A stretch of 34,872 bases of DNA. Source: a virus. Positions 22,352 through 29,249 of the stretch are shown here, one piece after another. The notes under the pieces are model-generated. The model ran no database searches and was not told the origin of the DNA. It saw only the letters and a list, made by a program, of their open reading frames with translations. How positions within the stretch are numbered: the stretch's first letter is position 1; the number at the start of each line of letters is the position of its first letter. The stretch lies in IMG/VR virus record IMGVR_UViG_3300034104_000496, positions 1 through 34,872 of that record. The stretch is one strand, 5' to 3'. A program made the position numbers and the translations under genes.

Positions 22352-22639
22352 ATGCGTGAAAAAGAAATTGAAATTTATTTTGACTGGGCGGTGCAGCGCA
22401 TCGGCGGCAGGACTTGGAAGTTTACTTCGCCTGGACGCAAAGGTGTAGCAGATCGCATTGCGTGTTTACCCGATGGGCAGACATGGTTTGTGGAAGTCAA
22501 AACCAAGGGCGGCAGACTGTCTGCGCTCCAGAAATTATTTGAAACCGACATGATGCTGTTGCGTCAAAACTACGCATGTCTTTGGACTAAGGAACAAGTT
22601 GATGCTTTCATTGCGTCCGTATCAAGAGACAGCCGCTGA
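22352..22639 (+). CDS. VRR-NUC family nuclease
   Basis: The product has 95 residues. It has the VRR-NUC core: GRKGVADRIACLPDGQTWFV with D34, then E48-x-K50 (FVEVKTKGG). This PD-(D/E)xK family includes Holliday-junction or structure-specific nucleases found in phages as minimal, single-domain versions. It probably resolves branched DNA before packaging. The upstream in-frame extension is rejected because it would start upstream of the promoter. No ribosome site is seen before the ATG, consistent with a leaderless mRNA. It overlaps the helicase gene by 38 bases. Confidence 0.88.
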   Translation: MREKEIEIYFDWAVQRIGGRTWKFTSPGRKGVADRIACLPDGQTWFVEVKTKGGRLSALQKLFETDMMLLRQNYACLWTKEQVDAFIASVSRDSR

Positions 22640-23924
22640 CTTTCTCTACGAGCATGACCGCGCCATGATCTTGGCGCCAGTCGGTGCTGGTAAGACTGCC
22701 ATCACGCTGACCGCCATGTGGGAGATGATCCGCGACGGCCACGTCAAGCGCTGGCTGGTGCTGGCGCCCAAGCGCGTCTGCACAGACGTGTGGCCAGTCG
22801 AGCGCCCTAAGTGGGCAGACCGCATCAGCATGGCTCTGTGCGTTGGCACACCTAAGCAGCGCCTAGACGCCCTCAAGACCAACGCCCAAGTGGTTGTCAC
22901 CAACTACGACAACTTGCAGTGGCTGGCCGAACAAAAATTAAATTTTGACGGGGTTGTGTTTGACGAGTTGACACGCCTTAAAAACCCTTCCGGCACACGT
23001 TTCAAAGCGTTCCTGAAAGTGGTTGACCCCATGACGACGCGCTGGGGCTTGACTGGTTCGTTCACTAGCAACGGCCTTGAAGATGTGTTTGGCCAGTGCA
23101 AGATTGTTGACCAGTCTTTGCTTGGCCGTTCCAAAGGCGCGTTCATGCAGCAATACTTCGTGCTGATCAACAAAGACTTTGGCGAATGGTCGCCTCGCGT
23201 TGGCTCGCTTGAGAAGGTTATGAACGTGATTAAGCCTGCCACATTTGTCTTGGAGGCAGGTGAGTATAAGGACAAGTTACCGCCTTTGCATACTGTCGAA
23301 GTCAAGTGCGATATGGATCTGACGCCCTACAACAAGATGAAAAAGGACTTCGTACTAGACGGCATCACGGCAGTCAACGCGGCTGTGGTCACGGGCAAGT
23401 TGCAACAACTGGCGTCAGGTTTTGTGTACGACACGATCACCACGCCGTCGCATGTACCAGGCAAATTTAACTCTACCCAGCGCCCGATCTGGTATGGCCT
23501 GCACAAGTTTGAACGCCTTGAAGAATTACTAGACGAGAACCAGCATGCCAACACCATCATTGTGTACAACTACCAAGAAGAACTTGCCGAACTCACAAGG
23601 CGCTTCGGACGTTTGCAAACCCTTGACAGCCCAGACGCCATCGAGCGATGGAATAAAGGCGGAATACAACTGCTCGCTGTACATCCAAAGTCAGCAGGCC
23701 ACGGCCTCAACCTCCAACACGGCGGCTGTCACATGGTGTTTCTGTCACTGCCGTGGAGTCTGGAACTATACGAGCAGACCATTGGCCGTTTGCATCGCAG
23801 CGGGCAAAAACACCCTGTGTGGTGCTATGTGATGCTGACCAACAAAACGGTTGACGAACGCATCTGGGCGGCGCTTCACGACAAGCGCGCCATATCTGAT
23901 ATTGCTATGGAGGAACTTAAATGA
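22602..23924 (+). CDS. SNF2/superfamily 2 helicase
   Basis: The product has 440 residues from the ATG with AAGGAA 7 bases upstream. Motif I is LAPVGAGKT (24-32), motif II is D121-E122-L-T, motif III is LTGSFTSN (about 150), and motifs V/VI are SAGHGLNLQHGG and TIGRLHRSGQKH. This is the SNF2-like layout of phage helicases usually paired with VRR-NUC. It would move on double-stranded DNA or remodel branched DNA for the nuclease. It overlaps the nuclease gene by 38 bases, so the two are translated together. Confidence 0.9.
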   Translation: MLSLRPYQETAADFLYEHDRAMILAPVGAGKTAITLTAMWEMIRDGHVKRWLVLAPKRVCTDVWPVERPKWADRISMALCVGTPKQRLDALKTNAQVVVTNYDNLQWLAEQKLNFDGVVFDELTRLKNPSGTRFKAFLKVVDPMTTRWGLTGSFTSNGLEDVFGQCKIVDQSLLGRSKGAFMQQYFVLINKDFGEWSPRVGSLEKVMNVIKPATFVLEAGEYKDKLPPLHTVEVKCDMDLTPYNKMKKDFVLDGITAVNAAVVTGKLQQLASGFVYDTITTPSHVPGKFNSTQRPIWYGLHKFERLEELLDENQHANTIIVYNYQEELAELTRRFGRLQTLDSPDAIERWNKGGIQLLAVHPKSAGHGLNLQHGGCHMVFLSLPWSLELYEQTIGRLHRSGQKHPVWCYVMLTNKTVDERIWAALHDKRAISDIAMEELK

Positions 23925-24016
23925 ACTGGCCATTCCCACCATTCCCAAACCCCAAGGACAAGGGCGCTAAACAACCCAAGTTTAACCCTGACAACTACGA
24001 GGACGCGCCCATATGA
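23921..24016 (+). CDS. 31-residue proline-rich peptide
   Basis: This gene begins in an ATGA overlap with the helicase stop and ends in an ATGA overlap with the next gene. The peptide, MNWPFPPFPNPKDKGAKQPK and then FNPDNYEDAPI, is proline rich and unstructured. GGAGG lies 9 bases before the ATG. It is too small to name, but the double overlap makes it likely real. Confidence 0.55.
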   Translation: MNWPFPPFPNPKDKGAKQPKFNPDNYEDAPI

Positions 24017-24276
24017 ATAACACAGATTGGACACCCGAAGAAGACGAAGCCTTCAACGACGTCGAGAAGCACAGCAACCTTGGCAAGCAAATCTTGCGTG
24101 AGATTGGCCAGCCGTACCACTTTCAAAAGCGTAAACAATTGACAGGGGAAATGCTTGTGCGTGCCGCGCAAGCAAGCCTATCCCCAGAGCAGTACGATCA
24201 TTTTGAAGCCATGTCCAAGCACCAGCCTGACATTTATGACCGGCTTGCGTATGCGATAGGAATTCAAGATGAATGA
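24013..24276 (+). CDS. Small helical acidic protein, unknown function
   Basis: The product has 87 residues, starting in an ATGA overlap. It opens MNNTDWTPEEDEAFNDVEKH and continues with a helical region (GEMLVRAAQASLSPEQYDHF and DIYDRLAYAIGIQDE). The WTPEEDEAF start echoes Myb/SANT-like first helices but no second motif follows, so I do not call that domain. It overlaps the next gene by 8 bases. The function is unknown. Confidence 0.65.
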   Translation: MNNTDWTPEEDEAFNDVEKHSNLGKQILREIGQPYHFQKRKQLTGEMLVRAAQASLSPEQYDHFEAMSKHQPDIYDRLAYAIGIQDE

Positions 24277-24496
24277 CACAAAACTTGACGGGTACATGTA
24301 CTCGTACATCGGGGTGGATGGCAAAGAGCGAATACTTAGCTCATCATTTGGTGCAACACGCACCAAAGCCAAACGGTACTTCAATGCGCAAAACAATTTT
24401 CAGAGACTACAACCAGTTAAGCCCCATAAGCTGTACGAGGTAAGCATTGTTGTGGGGGCAGAAGCCAAATTGAAAGAGAAAAATGAAAAGACTTGA
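24269..24496 (+). CDS. Small basic protein, unknown function
   Basis: The product has 75 residues, overlapping its neighbours by 8 and 14 bases. The protein MNDTKLDGYMYSYIGVDGKE is followed by SFGATRTKAKRYFNAQNNFQ and a lysine-rich C-terminus (AEAKLKEKNEKT). Short strands, then a basic helix, suggest nucleic acid binding. No family is recognised. Confidence 0.65.
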   Translation: MNDTKLDGYMYSYIGVDGKERILSSSFGATRTKAKRYFNAQNNFQRLQPVKPHKLYEVSIVVGAEAKLKEKNEKT

Positions 24497-24650
24497 CTTA
24501 TGGAAGGCCAAACTCAAAGCGGCCAAAGCCGAGAGGCGCATTAGGTATCGCAACTTTAACGCTGCCGCCCGCGCTTACGCCAACTGCAAAAGAGAAATTA
24601 TTGAACTGGAGAACAAAATTGAACGACACCTGGCGAAGCCTCAACAATAA
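24483..24650 (+). CDS. 55-residue basic coiled-coil protein
   Basis: The ATG has AAAGAGAAAA before it, a weak purine-rich site, and lies 14 bases inside the end of the previous gene. The protein MKRLDLWKAKLKAAKAERRI then RYRNFNAAARAYANCKREII and ELENKIERHLAKPQQ is helical and strongly basic. Its 3' end overlaps the following gene by 32 bases in another frame. The function is unknown. Confidence 0.6.
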   Translation: MKRLDLWKAKLKAAKAERRIRYRNFNAAARAYANCKREIIELENKIERHLAKPQQ

Positions 24651-24810
24651 ATTAAGCGGCCTGAGCGAAGAAGAAGTCCTCAGACTGCTGACCGAAGAAC
24701 GTGAAGGCGCCAAGCGCGTCTCCATGCTTCAGCGCCTTCACCAGCGCTACAACACCCTGCGCGTTGCGCGGGAGAGACTAGAACTACTCAAAGGAGCAAT
24801 ACAACCATGA
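24619..24810 (+). CDS. 63-residue helical protein with TTG start
   Basis: The chosen start is a TTG with GGAG 7 bases upstream. Earlier in-frame starts would need to read through most of the preceding gene in another frame and lack a ribosome site. The protein reads MNDTWRSLNNKLSGLSEEEV then LRLLTEEREGAKRVSMLQRL, with a continuous amphipathic helix to the end. Together with the 55-residue gene it overlaps, it may form a two-protein coiled coil. The function is unknown. Confidence 0.6.
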   Translation: MNDTWRSLNNKLSGLSEEEVLRLLTEEREGAKRVSMLQRLHQRYNTLRVARERLELLKGAIQP

Positions 24811-24971
24811 CACTGCCACCCCACTCTAAAATCAGTTACCCTTCTGTCCCCTTGAAAGACTTCAAGTGGACAACAGGTTCTGACGTGCAAGCCATCTGGC
24901 GCAAGTACGGCTGGACACCGCCGTCTGAGTTGCTACCCTCACCACCCCCAGAGAAAGCCCGTGCTTTTTAA
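24807..24971 (+). CDS. 54-residue proline-rich protein
   Basis: The start lies in an ATGA overlap with AAGGAG upstream. The protein MTLPPHSKISYPSVPLKDFK contains WTTGSDVQAIWRKYGWTPPS. A tryptophan-rich segment ending in YGWTPPSE resembles small proteins I recall from other phages, where it has no assigned role. It ends 11 bases inside the next gene. Confidence 0.62.
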   Translation: MTLPPHSKISYPSVPLKDFKWTTGSDVQAIWRKYGWTPPSELLPSPPPEKARAF

Positions 24972-25107
24972 CTACCTCAAGTGCGCGCCCGTTAAGCCTT
25001 GTGCCAAGTGCATGAACTGCAAACGGCGCGCGCTAGCCGCCCCTCTTGTTGTGCAGAACAGCAAGTCCAAGGCGTGCATCTACATGCCCATTTCACTTCA
25101 AAAATAA
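24961..25107 (+). CDS. 48-residue cysteine-cluster protein (zinc-binding?)
   Basis: The gene uses a GTG start that overlaps the previous gene by 11 bases. The protein contains C8, C14, C17, C20 and C39, including CAKCMNC, a spacing able to bind zinc. It starts MLFNYLKCAPVKPCAKCMNC and continues with KRRALAAPLVVQNSKSKACI. Its stop overlaps the next ATG by one base (TAATG). No family is recognised; a small zinc-ribbon binding nucleic acid or a host protein is an inference. Confidence 0.5.
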   Translation: MLFNYLKCAPVKPCAKCMNCKRRALAAPLVVQNSKSKACIYMPISLQK

Positions 25108-25298
25108 TGCCACGCCCAAAACCACCCGAACCCCTTAAAGGCCGCCAGATCAGGCTCACGGATCGTCACATGATGATCTTCCAAGAACTTGGCGGCATTG
25201 ACTGGCTGCGTAAGCACTTGGACAAGAGCGCCAAGATGCCCGCCAAGTATTACCGTCTTGAACTAGACGCGCCGTCAAAGAAAGAAATCAATGACTAA
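25107..25298 (+). CDS. 63-residue protein, unknown function
   Basis: The start overlaps the previous stop (TAATG); there is no strong ribosome site, so translation is coupled. The protein opens MPRPKPPEPLKGRQIRLTDR and has HMMIFQELGGIDWLRKHLDK. This looks like a short DNA-binding helix-turn-helix or ribbon-helix segment (KGRQIRLTDRHMMIFQELGG), conserved-looking but without a firm family. A longer reading that begins in the cysteine-cluster gene is rejected. Confidence 0.65.
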   Translation: MPRPKPPEPLKGRQIRLTDRHMMIFQELGGIDWLRKHLDKSAKMPAKYYRLELDAPSKKEIND

Positions 25299-25452
25299 CA
25301 GACCAGACTTTTCTACATGGAGCCAGGCTAACTTGGCCAAGTTTGCCGAAGAAGCCTACGCCAAGCTGTGCGAACAGGACGACCGCATACAGCAGTTGCA
25401 ATGCGATTTAAAGACCGCTATTGAGGCGTATCGCGCCTTAACTAAGGAATAG
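25291..25452 (+). CDS. 53-residue helical protein, end of rightward block
   Basis: AAGAAA lies just before the ATG, which overlaps the end of the previous gene by 8 bases. The protein MTNRPDFSTWSQANLAKFAE then EAYAKLCEQDDRIQQLQCDL is a single amphipathic helix. Its last 15 bases overlap the end of the lysozyme gene on the opposite strand, with no terminator between them. The function is unknown. Confidence 0.6.
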   Translation: MTNRPDFSTWSQANLAKFAEEAYAKLCEQDDRIQQLQCDLKTAIEAYRALTKE

Positions 25453-25914
25453 CGCCCGTTCGTCAATCCGACGCGTCTGAAGGCCTCTTAAGACCTTGCC
25501 GCCAGCCATGCAGTACTTCAGCAGCTCCTCGGCAGCGCCCTCCATGTCACCACGCAGCACCTTTTGCCGCATGGTTGACCTCTGGAGTGTGCCAAGCCCT
25601 ACATTGAATGAAAATGAAACCAGCGCGTCAAACTGTCCTTGAGTAAGAGGCACAGGACAATAAGTAGCCACGCCTTTCTCAAAGCGAGCAAGATCGGCCC
25701 TAAGTATTGCATCGACTTCCTCCATTGAGTGTTTACGCATGGCCTCTGGCGGGGGTACAAAGGCGTCGCGCTGGTCTATCTTAAGCTTGCCCTGCTCTGG
25801 GAACATAACGTGCCCAACTCCCACAGTCCACAGCTTTGCAGGGCATTTATATGGATTCTGCCTCACGCCCTCGTGATGGCGAATCATGTGCAGGCACTTG
25901 GCTGATATTTTCAT
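25438..25914 (-). CDS. Endolysin, T4-type lysozyme (glycoside hydrolase family 24)
   Basis: The product has 158 residues. The catalytic pattern E-x8-C-x5-T is met by E15 (HHEGVRQNPY), C24 and T30 (LWTVGVGH). In many family members the middle residue is aspartate; here it is cysteine, a known alternative. It cuts the glycan strands of peptidoglycan at the end of infection. There is no signal peptide or anchor, so it needs a holin to reach the cell wall. Later segments FDALVSFSFNVGLGTLQRST and LRGLQTRRIDERALFL are typical of the family. It starts 4 bases inside the end of the holin-like gene (ATGA). Confidence 0.92.
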   Translation of the reverse strand: MKISAKCLHMIRHHEGVRQNPYKCPAKLWTVGVGHVMFPEQGKLKIDQRDAFVPPPEAMRKHSMEEVDAILRADLARFEKGVATYCPVPLTQGQFDALVSFSFNVGLGTLQRSTMRQKVLRGDMEGAAEELLKYCMAGGKVLRGLQTRRIDERALFLS

Positions 25915-26426
25915 TTGCCAAACGCTCTGCCGCCGAAGTGGAACGCGATGATGCTGGCAAACAACGCTTGGGTGTCAGAGTCCCACAGCATCTCGGCCAG
26001 CTCAGTGAACGACACGCCGCTGTTCCAGCCATAAGCAAACAAGCCAACGTCCACAAACAGCAACAAGAAGAAGAAACCGTAAGTGATCACGGGGCGCACG
26101 CTGGCGCGCAGATTCTTCATCCACTCGCTAGTGCCTTCGTTAAGCGCAGTGTCGTGGGTGTAGACGGCTTGCATCTCCGCTTGCTGCGCGCCGATCAAAG
26201 CCTGCTTGGTGCTGGCCGCGCTCTCTGTTTCCAACTGCTCTGACTTGATGTGTTCAATGCGCTCTTGCGCTTCAAAGCCTGCTTTACGCAGTTCTAGTTC
26301 GCGAGTGATCTGCATTTGCGCTAGCGCCAACTCGTGCTTCTTATCCGAACGATCTTGGAAAAAGTCAAGAATCTTGGGCAAGCCGCCCATCAAGAAGCTA
26401 ATAAGGGTAGAGAGTAAGGTTAGCAT
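25911..26426 (-). CDS. Holin-like three-helix membrane protein
   Basis: The product has 171 residues. A hydrophobic helix at about 2-20 (LLSTLISFLMGGLPKIL) is followed by a long charged coiled coil (25-90). A strong transmembrane helix lies at 112-131 (PVITYGFFFLLLFVDVGLFA) and another hydrophobic stretch lies near 152-166 (ALFASIIAFHFGGRAFG). This architecture matches the three-helix holins seen in gene-transfer agents and phages. It sits directly upstream of the endolysin. It would permeabilise the inner membrane and release the lysozyme. No start-codon dual motif is seen. Confidence 0.75.
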   Translation of the reverse strand: MLTLLSTLISFLMGGLPKILDFFQDRSDKKHELALAQMQITRELELRKAGFEAQERIEHIKSEQLETESAASTKQALIGAQQAEMQAVYTHDTALNEGTSEWMKNLRASVRPVITYGFFFLLLFVDVGLFAYGWNSGVSFTELAEMLWDSDTQALFASIIAFHFGGRAFGK

Positions 26427-26576
26427 TTAAAGTCCAATCATTCCAAGAAGTTTATTTACAATTTTGCCTGCAAGCTCGTCAGGCAGATACTGGAGCAGGC
26501 CAAGCACCCACCACGCAACGCACAGCCTGACAAAGACTTTAAGGAATAGGTCAAACTGTTTCTGGTACTCATTCAC
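26427..26576 (-). CDS. 49-residue membrane peptide with GTG start in the lysis block
   Basis: The gene fills the gap between two lysis-region genes and starts with GTG in a GTGA overlap with the upstream stop. The protein MNEYQKQFDLFLKVFVRLCV then AWWVLGLLQYLPDELAGKIV has one hydrophobic helix at about 11-30. Its stop is immediately before the holin-like ATG. It could be a second holin, an antiholin or a spanin fragment. The frame, overlap and composition argue that it is real. Confidence 0.65.
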   Translation of the reverse strand: MNEYQKQFDLFLKVFVRLCVAWWVLGLLQYLPDELAGKIVNKLLGMIGL

Positions 26577-27070
26577 CGACCACACCTTGTCTTGGCACAG
26601 AAATCCTGTATCTCAGCAATGCCCCAGCCAACTGCGCCCAAAAGCATCACGATCACGACAGTACCAACTGCCCACGCCATTTGCTCTTGTTCGTCTTCTT
26701 TTTGTTTCTTTTCTGCCGCTTTCAACGCTGCCATTTCCTTGGCGTCATCTCTGTCCATCTCGGCCTGACGAGCCTTGGTCGCATTCCACACGTCTATTCG
26801 GCCAGCTTGCATGAACAGCATCTTGAGCTGCTCCTCAAACCGCTTGGCCTCATCCAAGGCCATCTCGATCTGTAGCGCCGCGCCAAGGTTGGACTTACCG
26901 CCAGTACGCTTGGCTTGAAGCATCGCCTTGGTGGCGGTGCTTTTGGCATCAAAGAGCCGCGCAATGGACGGAGCCAAGCCTGCTAGGTCACTTGCGACCT
27001 TGCTTGCCTTTTTGACTACACTAATCGCGCTTTGTAATCCTTCGAGCGCGGTGATGGGGTCGATGATCAT
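26573..27070 (-). CDS. Membrane protein of the lysis region
   Basis: The product has 165 residues. The N-terminal 50 residues are helical (ALEGLQSAISVVKKASKVAS), a charged coiled coil follows (80-125), and one transmembrane helix lies at about 132-152 (WAVGTVVIVMLLGAVGWGI). The short C-terminus carries two cysteines. Helix then membrane anchor then tail suggests an inner-membrane protein with a cytoplasmic coiled coil, as in some spanin or antiholin systems. The family is not identified. It overlaps the 73-residue protein by 4 bases. Confidence 0.7.
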   Translation of the reverse strand: MIIDPITALEGLQSAISVVKKASKVASDLAGLAPSIARLFDAKSTATKAMLQAKRTGGKSNLGAALQIEMALDEAKRFEEQLKMLFMQAGRIDVWNATKARQAEMDRDDAKEMAALKAAEKKQKEDEQEQMAWAVGTVVIVMLLGAVGWGIAEIQDFCAKTRCGR

Positions 27071-27288
27071 TTGTCAACTTTAGAATCCAGTTTGTCAAAT
27101 ATCTTGCCGAGCATGTCTTTGATGTCGCGCATGTCGGCGCGGTAGTCATCGCGTGTGACGTAGTTCAAAGGCATGGCCCGCACGTCCGTGTCGAGGCGCT
27201 CCAAGGATCGGTAGATGTTGTTCAGCACCCAGCCACCTAAGAACCCCGCCAGACTGACTGCGATGTTGAATAAAACTTGAGTGTCCAT
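27067..27288 (-). CDS. 73-residue membrane-anchored coiled-coil protein
   Basis: Residues 5-25 (VLFNIAVSLAGFLGGWVLNN) are a transmembrane helix and the rest (LERLDTDVRAMPLNYVTRDD, DIKDMLGKIFDKLDSKVDK) is a coiled coil. This layout is common in small phage proteins between ejection and lysis genes. The ATG shares one base with the previous stop (TAATG) and has no strong ribosome site. The role is probably virion or lysis related. Confidence 0.72.
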   Translation of the reverse strand: MDTQVLFNIAVSLAGFLGGWVLNNIYRSLERLDTDVRAMPLNYVTRDDYRADMRDIKDMLGKIFDKLDSKVDK

Positions 27289-29240
27289 TATCGAGCCAAT
27301 GCGTTTTGGTTTTCTTCAGGCGCAAGCGCGTTCTTAACTGCAACACCAGCCGCCGCAGCAGTGCCTGGCTTCCAAGTTTGCGGTTTAGTCATCAAGTTAA
27401 ACACACGATTACGTTCAGCGGCAGGCAGCGTCTCTAGTAAATCGGCAGCGCCTTGCGGCGTTTTCATGGCTTGCGTTAGCTGGGCCATGGTTTTAGCGCC
27501 AATGCGCTGTTCCAATTCGCTAAGTGTTTTATTACCAGCAGACGCCCAAAAGTTTAAAAGCGAAGGGAAGCGGAACCGTGAAGTCTCTTGCTTAAGCAAT
27601 TGCGCCAACGCCGCGCCGCCTTCGGTTACTTGTTCTTTAATCGCAAGTTCAGTTAATCTTTTCTCAGCTTGCTTTTGCAAGACCGACATAGTGTTGTCGC
27701 TTAGTTCCTTAGCAATGTTGTAACTGCCAGTGCCGAGGACTTTTTCAACAGCGTCTGGCGATTCATTTTGCACCAAACGAACAAACGCGTCTTTGTCGGT
27801 TTTCCACAACTGCGCGGCTTCGCCAGTCAACTTCTTCTCGGCAATGTTACGCATGCCCTTGGCATGTGTTGTCAGATAGTCGCGCCAACCAGCACCACCC
27901 GCACCTTCAATTGCGTCGTCGATGGCGGGCTTGATCTTGGCCAACACGCCAGAGGCCAGATTGCGCTGGGCTGTTGCGTCTGCACCTGGGCGCAGTTGGG
28001 CAATAGCGGCGTTGACAGAATTCTTACGGATAGCTTCTAAAGCGTTGGCGTCAATGACGCCGCCTTGGCCAGTCCACTTGGCGATGTCGTCAGCCACGTT
28101 CTTAACCGCGCCGCTGATCAGATCGTTACCAGCAAACGAGGGGTTGTCTGCTGTTGCAGAAATACGCTGGATAAGCGATGTGCTTTCCAAAGGCTTGATG
28201 CCAACAGAGCGCAAGGCTTTCTCTGCGCCAGTCGCCTGAGCAACAAATTGCGCGGGGTCAATCTTAGCGCCTGAGCCAGCCAACACGGCCAAGTCATTGG
28301 CTGCACGGGCGCCTGCCTCATCAGCAACGTACTGACCCAAGTTAGCGCGCTTAAGCGACGATTCGCGCATGGGCGTTGTGATTGTGCTTAAGTTTGCCTT
28401 AGCCAGTTCATTGGTTGCGCGCACATCCGCCGCAGTTGCGCCGCCCGCTAATTCGGCTAAAGCGTTGCGTGACTCACGCTCGCCTAACAGTCGTGCCTTA
28501 CGAACAAACTGTGGATCTTTTTCTAGCGCGTTTTTAACCAGCGCTTGCCACGCTGGGTTATCAATTTTTGCGGTTAGCTCGGCAACGCTAGCGTTAGCAG
28601 GCGCGTTTCGCAGAGCATTAACGACTTGAGGTAAGTCCTCGCCCATTGCTTTTTGAGCAATAGACGCTGCCTTTTGTTTAGGAATCTGACGCAAGTCTGC
28701 AACTTTACCGGCTACATAACCTACTGCTGGGCCAATAAGACGACCGCCAGCTTCGTAGGTAGCGCCTTCAAGCACATTACGAACTGGCTCAACTACTTGC
28801 GCTGCGCCTTGGCGTGGGGCTTTACCGCCGATATAAATGTCGGCTAGGTTAAGCGCTTCTTTGGCCATGCCGTAGCCAAGGCCTGCACCGCCTACTGCAC
28901 CTGTCGCTGTACCAACACCAGGCGCTACAAGAGTGCCCGCGCCAGCACCCAACAAACCGCCGCCTGCCGCGCCCAACATCTCAACTGTAGGCGTGATGAA
29001 CTCACGAACGCGCTCGTATGTTGTAGGCGGTTTACGCTCGGCGGGGATACCCGTGTCGCTACTGAGTTTAGGTACGGCAACGGCTACACCAAATCGTTGG
29101 CGTATAGCGTTTTGCGTTTCTGCGTTTGCGCCGGTAAAGTTTGTGTCCTGAGCAGAAAATTTGTTAAAGATTGCCTGCTTAGTAGCTTCGTTGGCGTTGA
29201 CGTAATTTGGGTCTGTAAGGATAGAAGACAGGTTTGCCAT
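27288..29240 (-). CDS. Ejection (internal virion) protein, gp16/gp20-type
   Basis: The product has 650 residues with AAAGG before the ATG. Residues 1-50 contain a motif repeated in ejection proteins (LSSILTDPNYVNANEATKQA, TGANAETQNAIRQRFG). Residues 88-124 are a glycine zipper (AAGGGLLGAGAGTLVAPGVG), a membrane-inserting feature. Residues 130-640 are alanine-rich helices. It is the third of three large ejection-type genes in the order seen in P22 (gp7, gp20, gp16). It should travel inside the capsid and help form the channel for DNA entry. The exact P22 equivalent is not certain. Confidence 0.78.
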   Translation of the reverse strand: MANLSSILTDPNYVNANEATKQAIFNKFSAQDTNFTGANAETQNAIRQRFGVAVAVPKLSSDTGIPAERKPPTTYERVREFITPTVEMLGAAGGGLLGAGAGTLVAPGVGTATGAVGGAGLGYGMAKEALNLADIYIGGKAPRQGAAQVVEPVRNVLEGATYEAGGRLIGPAVGYVAGKVADLRQIPKQKAASIAQKAMGEDLPQVVNALRNAPANASVAELTAKIDNPAWQALVKNALEKDPQFVRKARLLGERESRNALAELAGGATAADVRATNELAKANLSTITTPMRESSLKRANLGQYVADEAGARAANDLAVLAGSGAKIDPAQFVAQATGAEKALRSVGIKPLESTSLIQRISATADNPSFAGNDLISGAVKNVADDIAKWTGQGGVIDANALEAIRKNSVNAAIAQLRPGADATAQRNLASGVLAKIKPAIDDAIEGAGGAGWRDYLTTHAKGMRNIAEKKLTGEAAQLWKTDKDAFVRLVQNESPDAVEKVLGTGSYNIAKELSDNTMSVLQKQAEKRLTELAIKEQVTEGGAALAQLLKQETSRFRFPSLLNFWASAGNKTLSELEQRIGAKTMAQLTQAMKTPQGAADLLETLPAAERNRVFNLMTKPQTWKPGTAAAAGVAVKNALAPEENQNALAR

Positions 29241-29249
29241 GTCGAACCT

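Noticed and set aside
24999-25106. N-terminal extension of the 63-residue gene starting at 25107
   Set aside because: It would overlap nearly all of the cysteine-cluster gene. The ATG at 25107 sits in a TAATG coupling junction.
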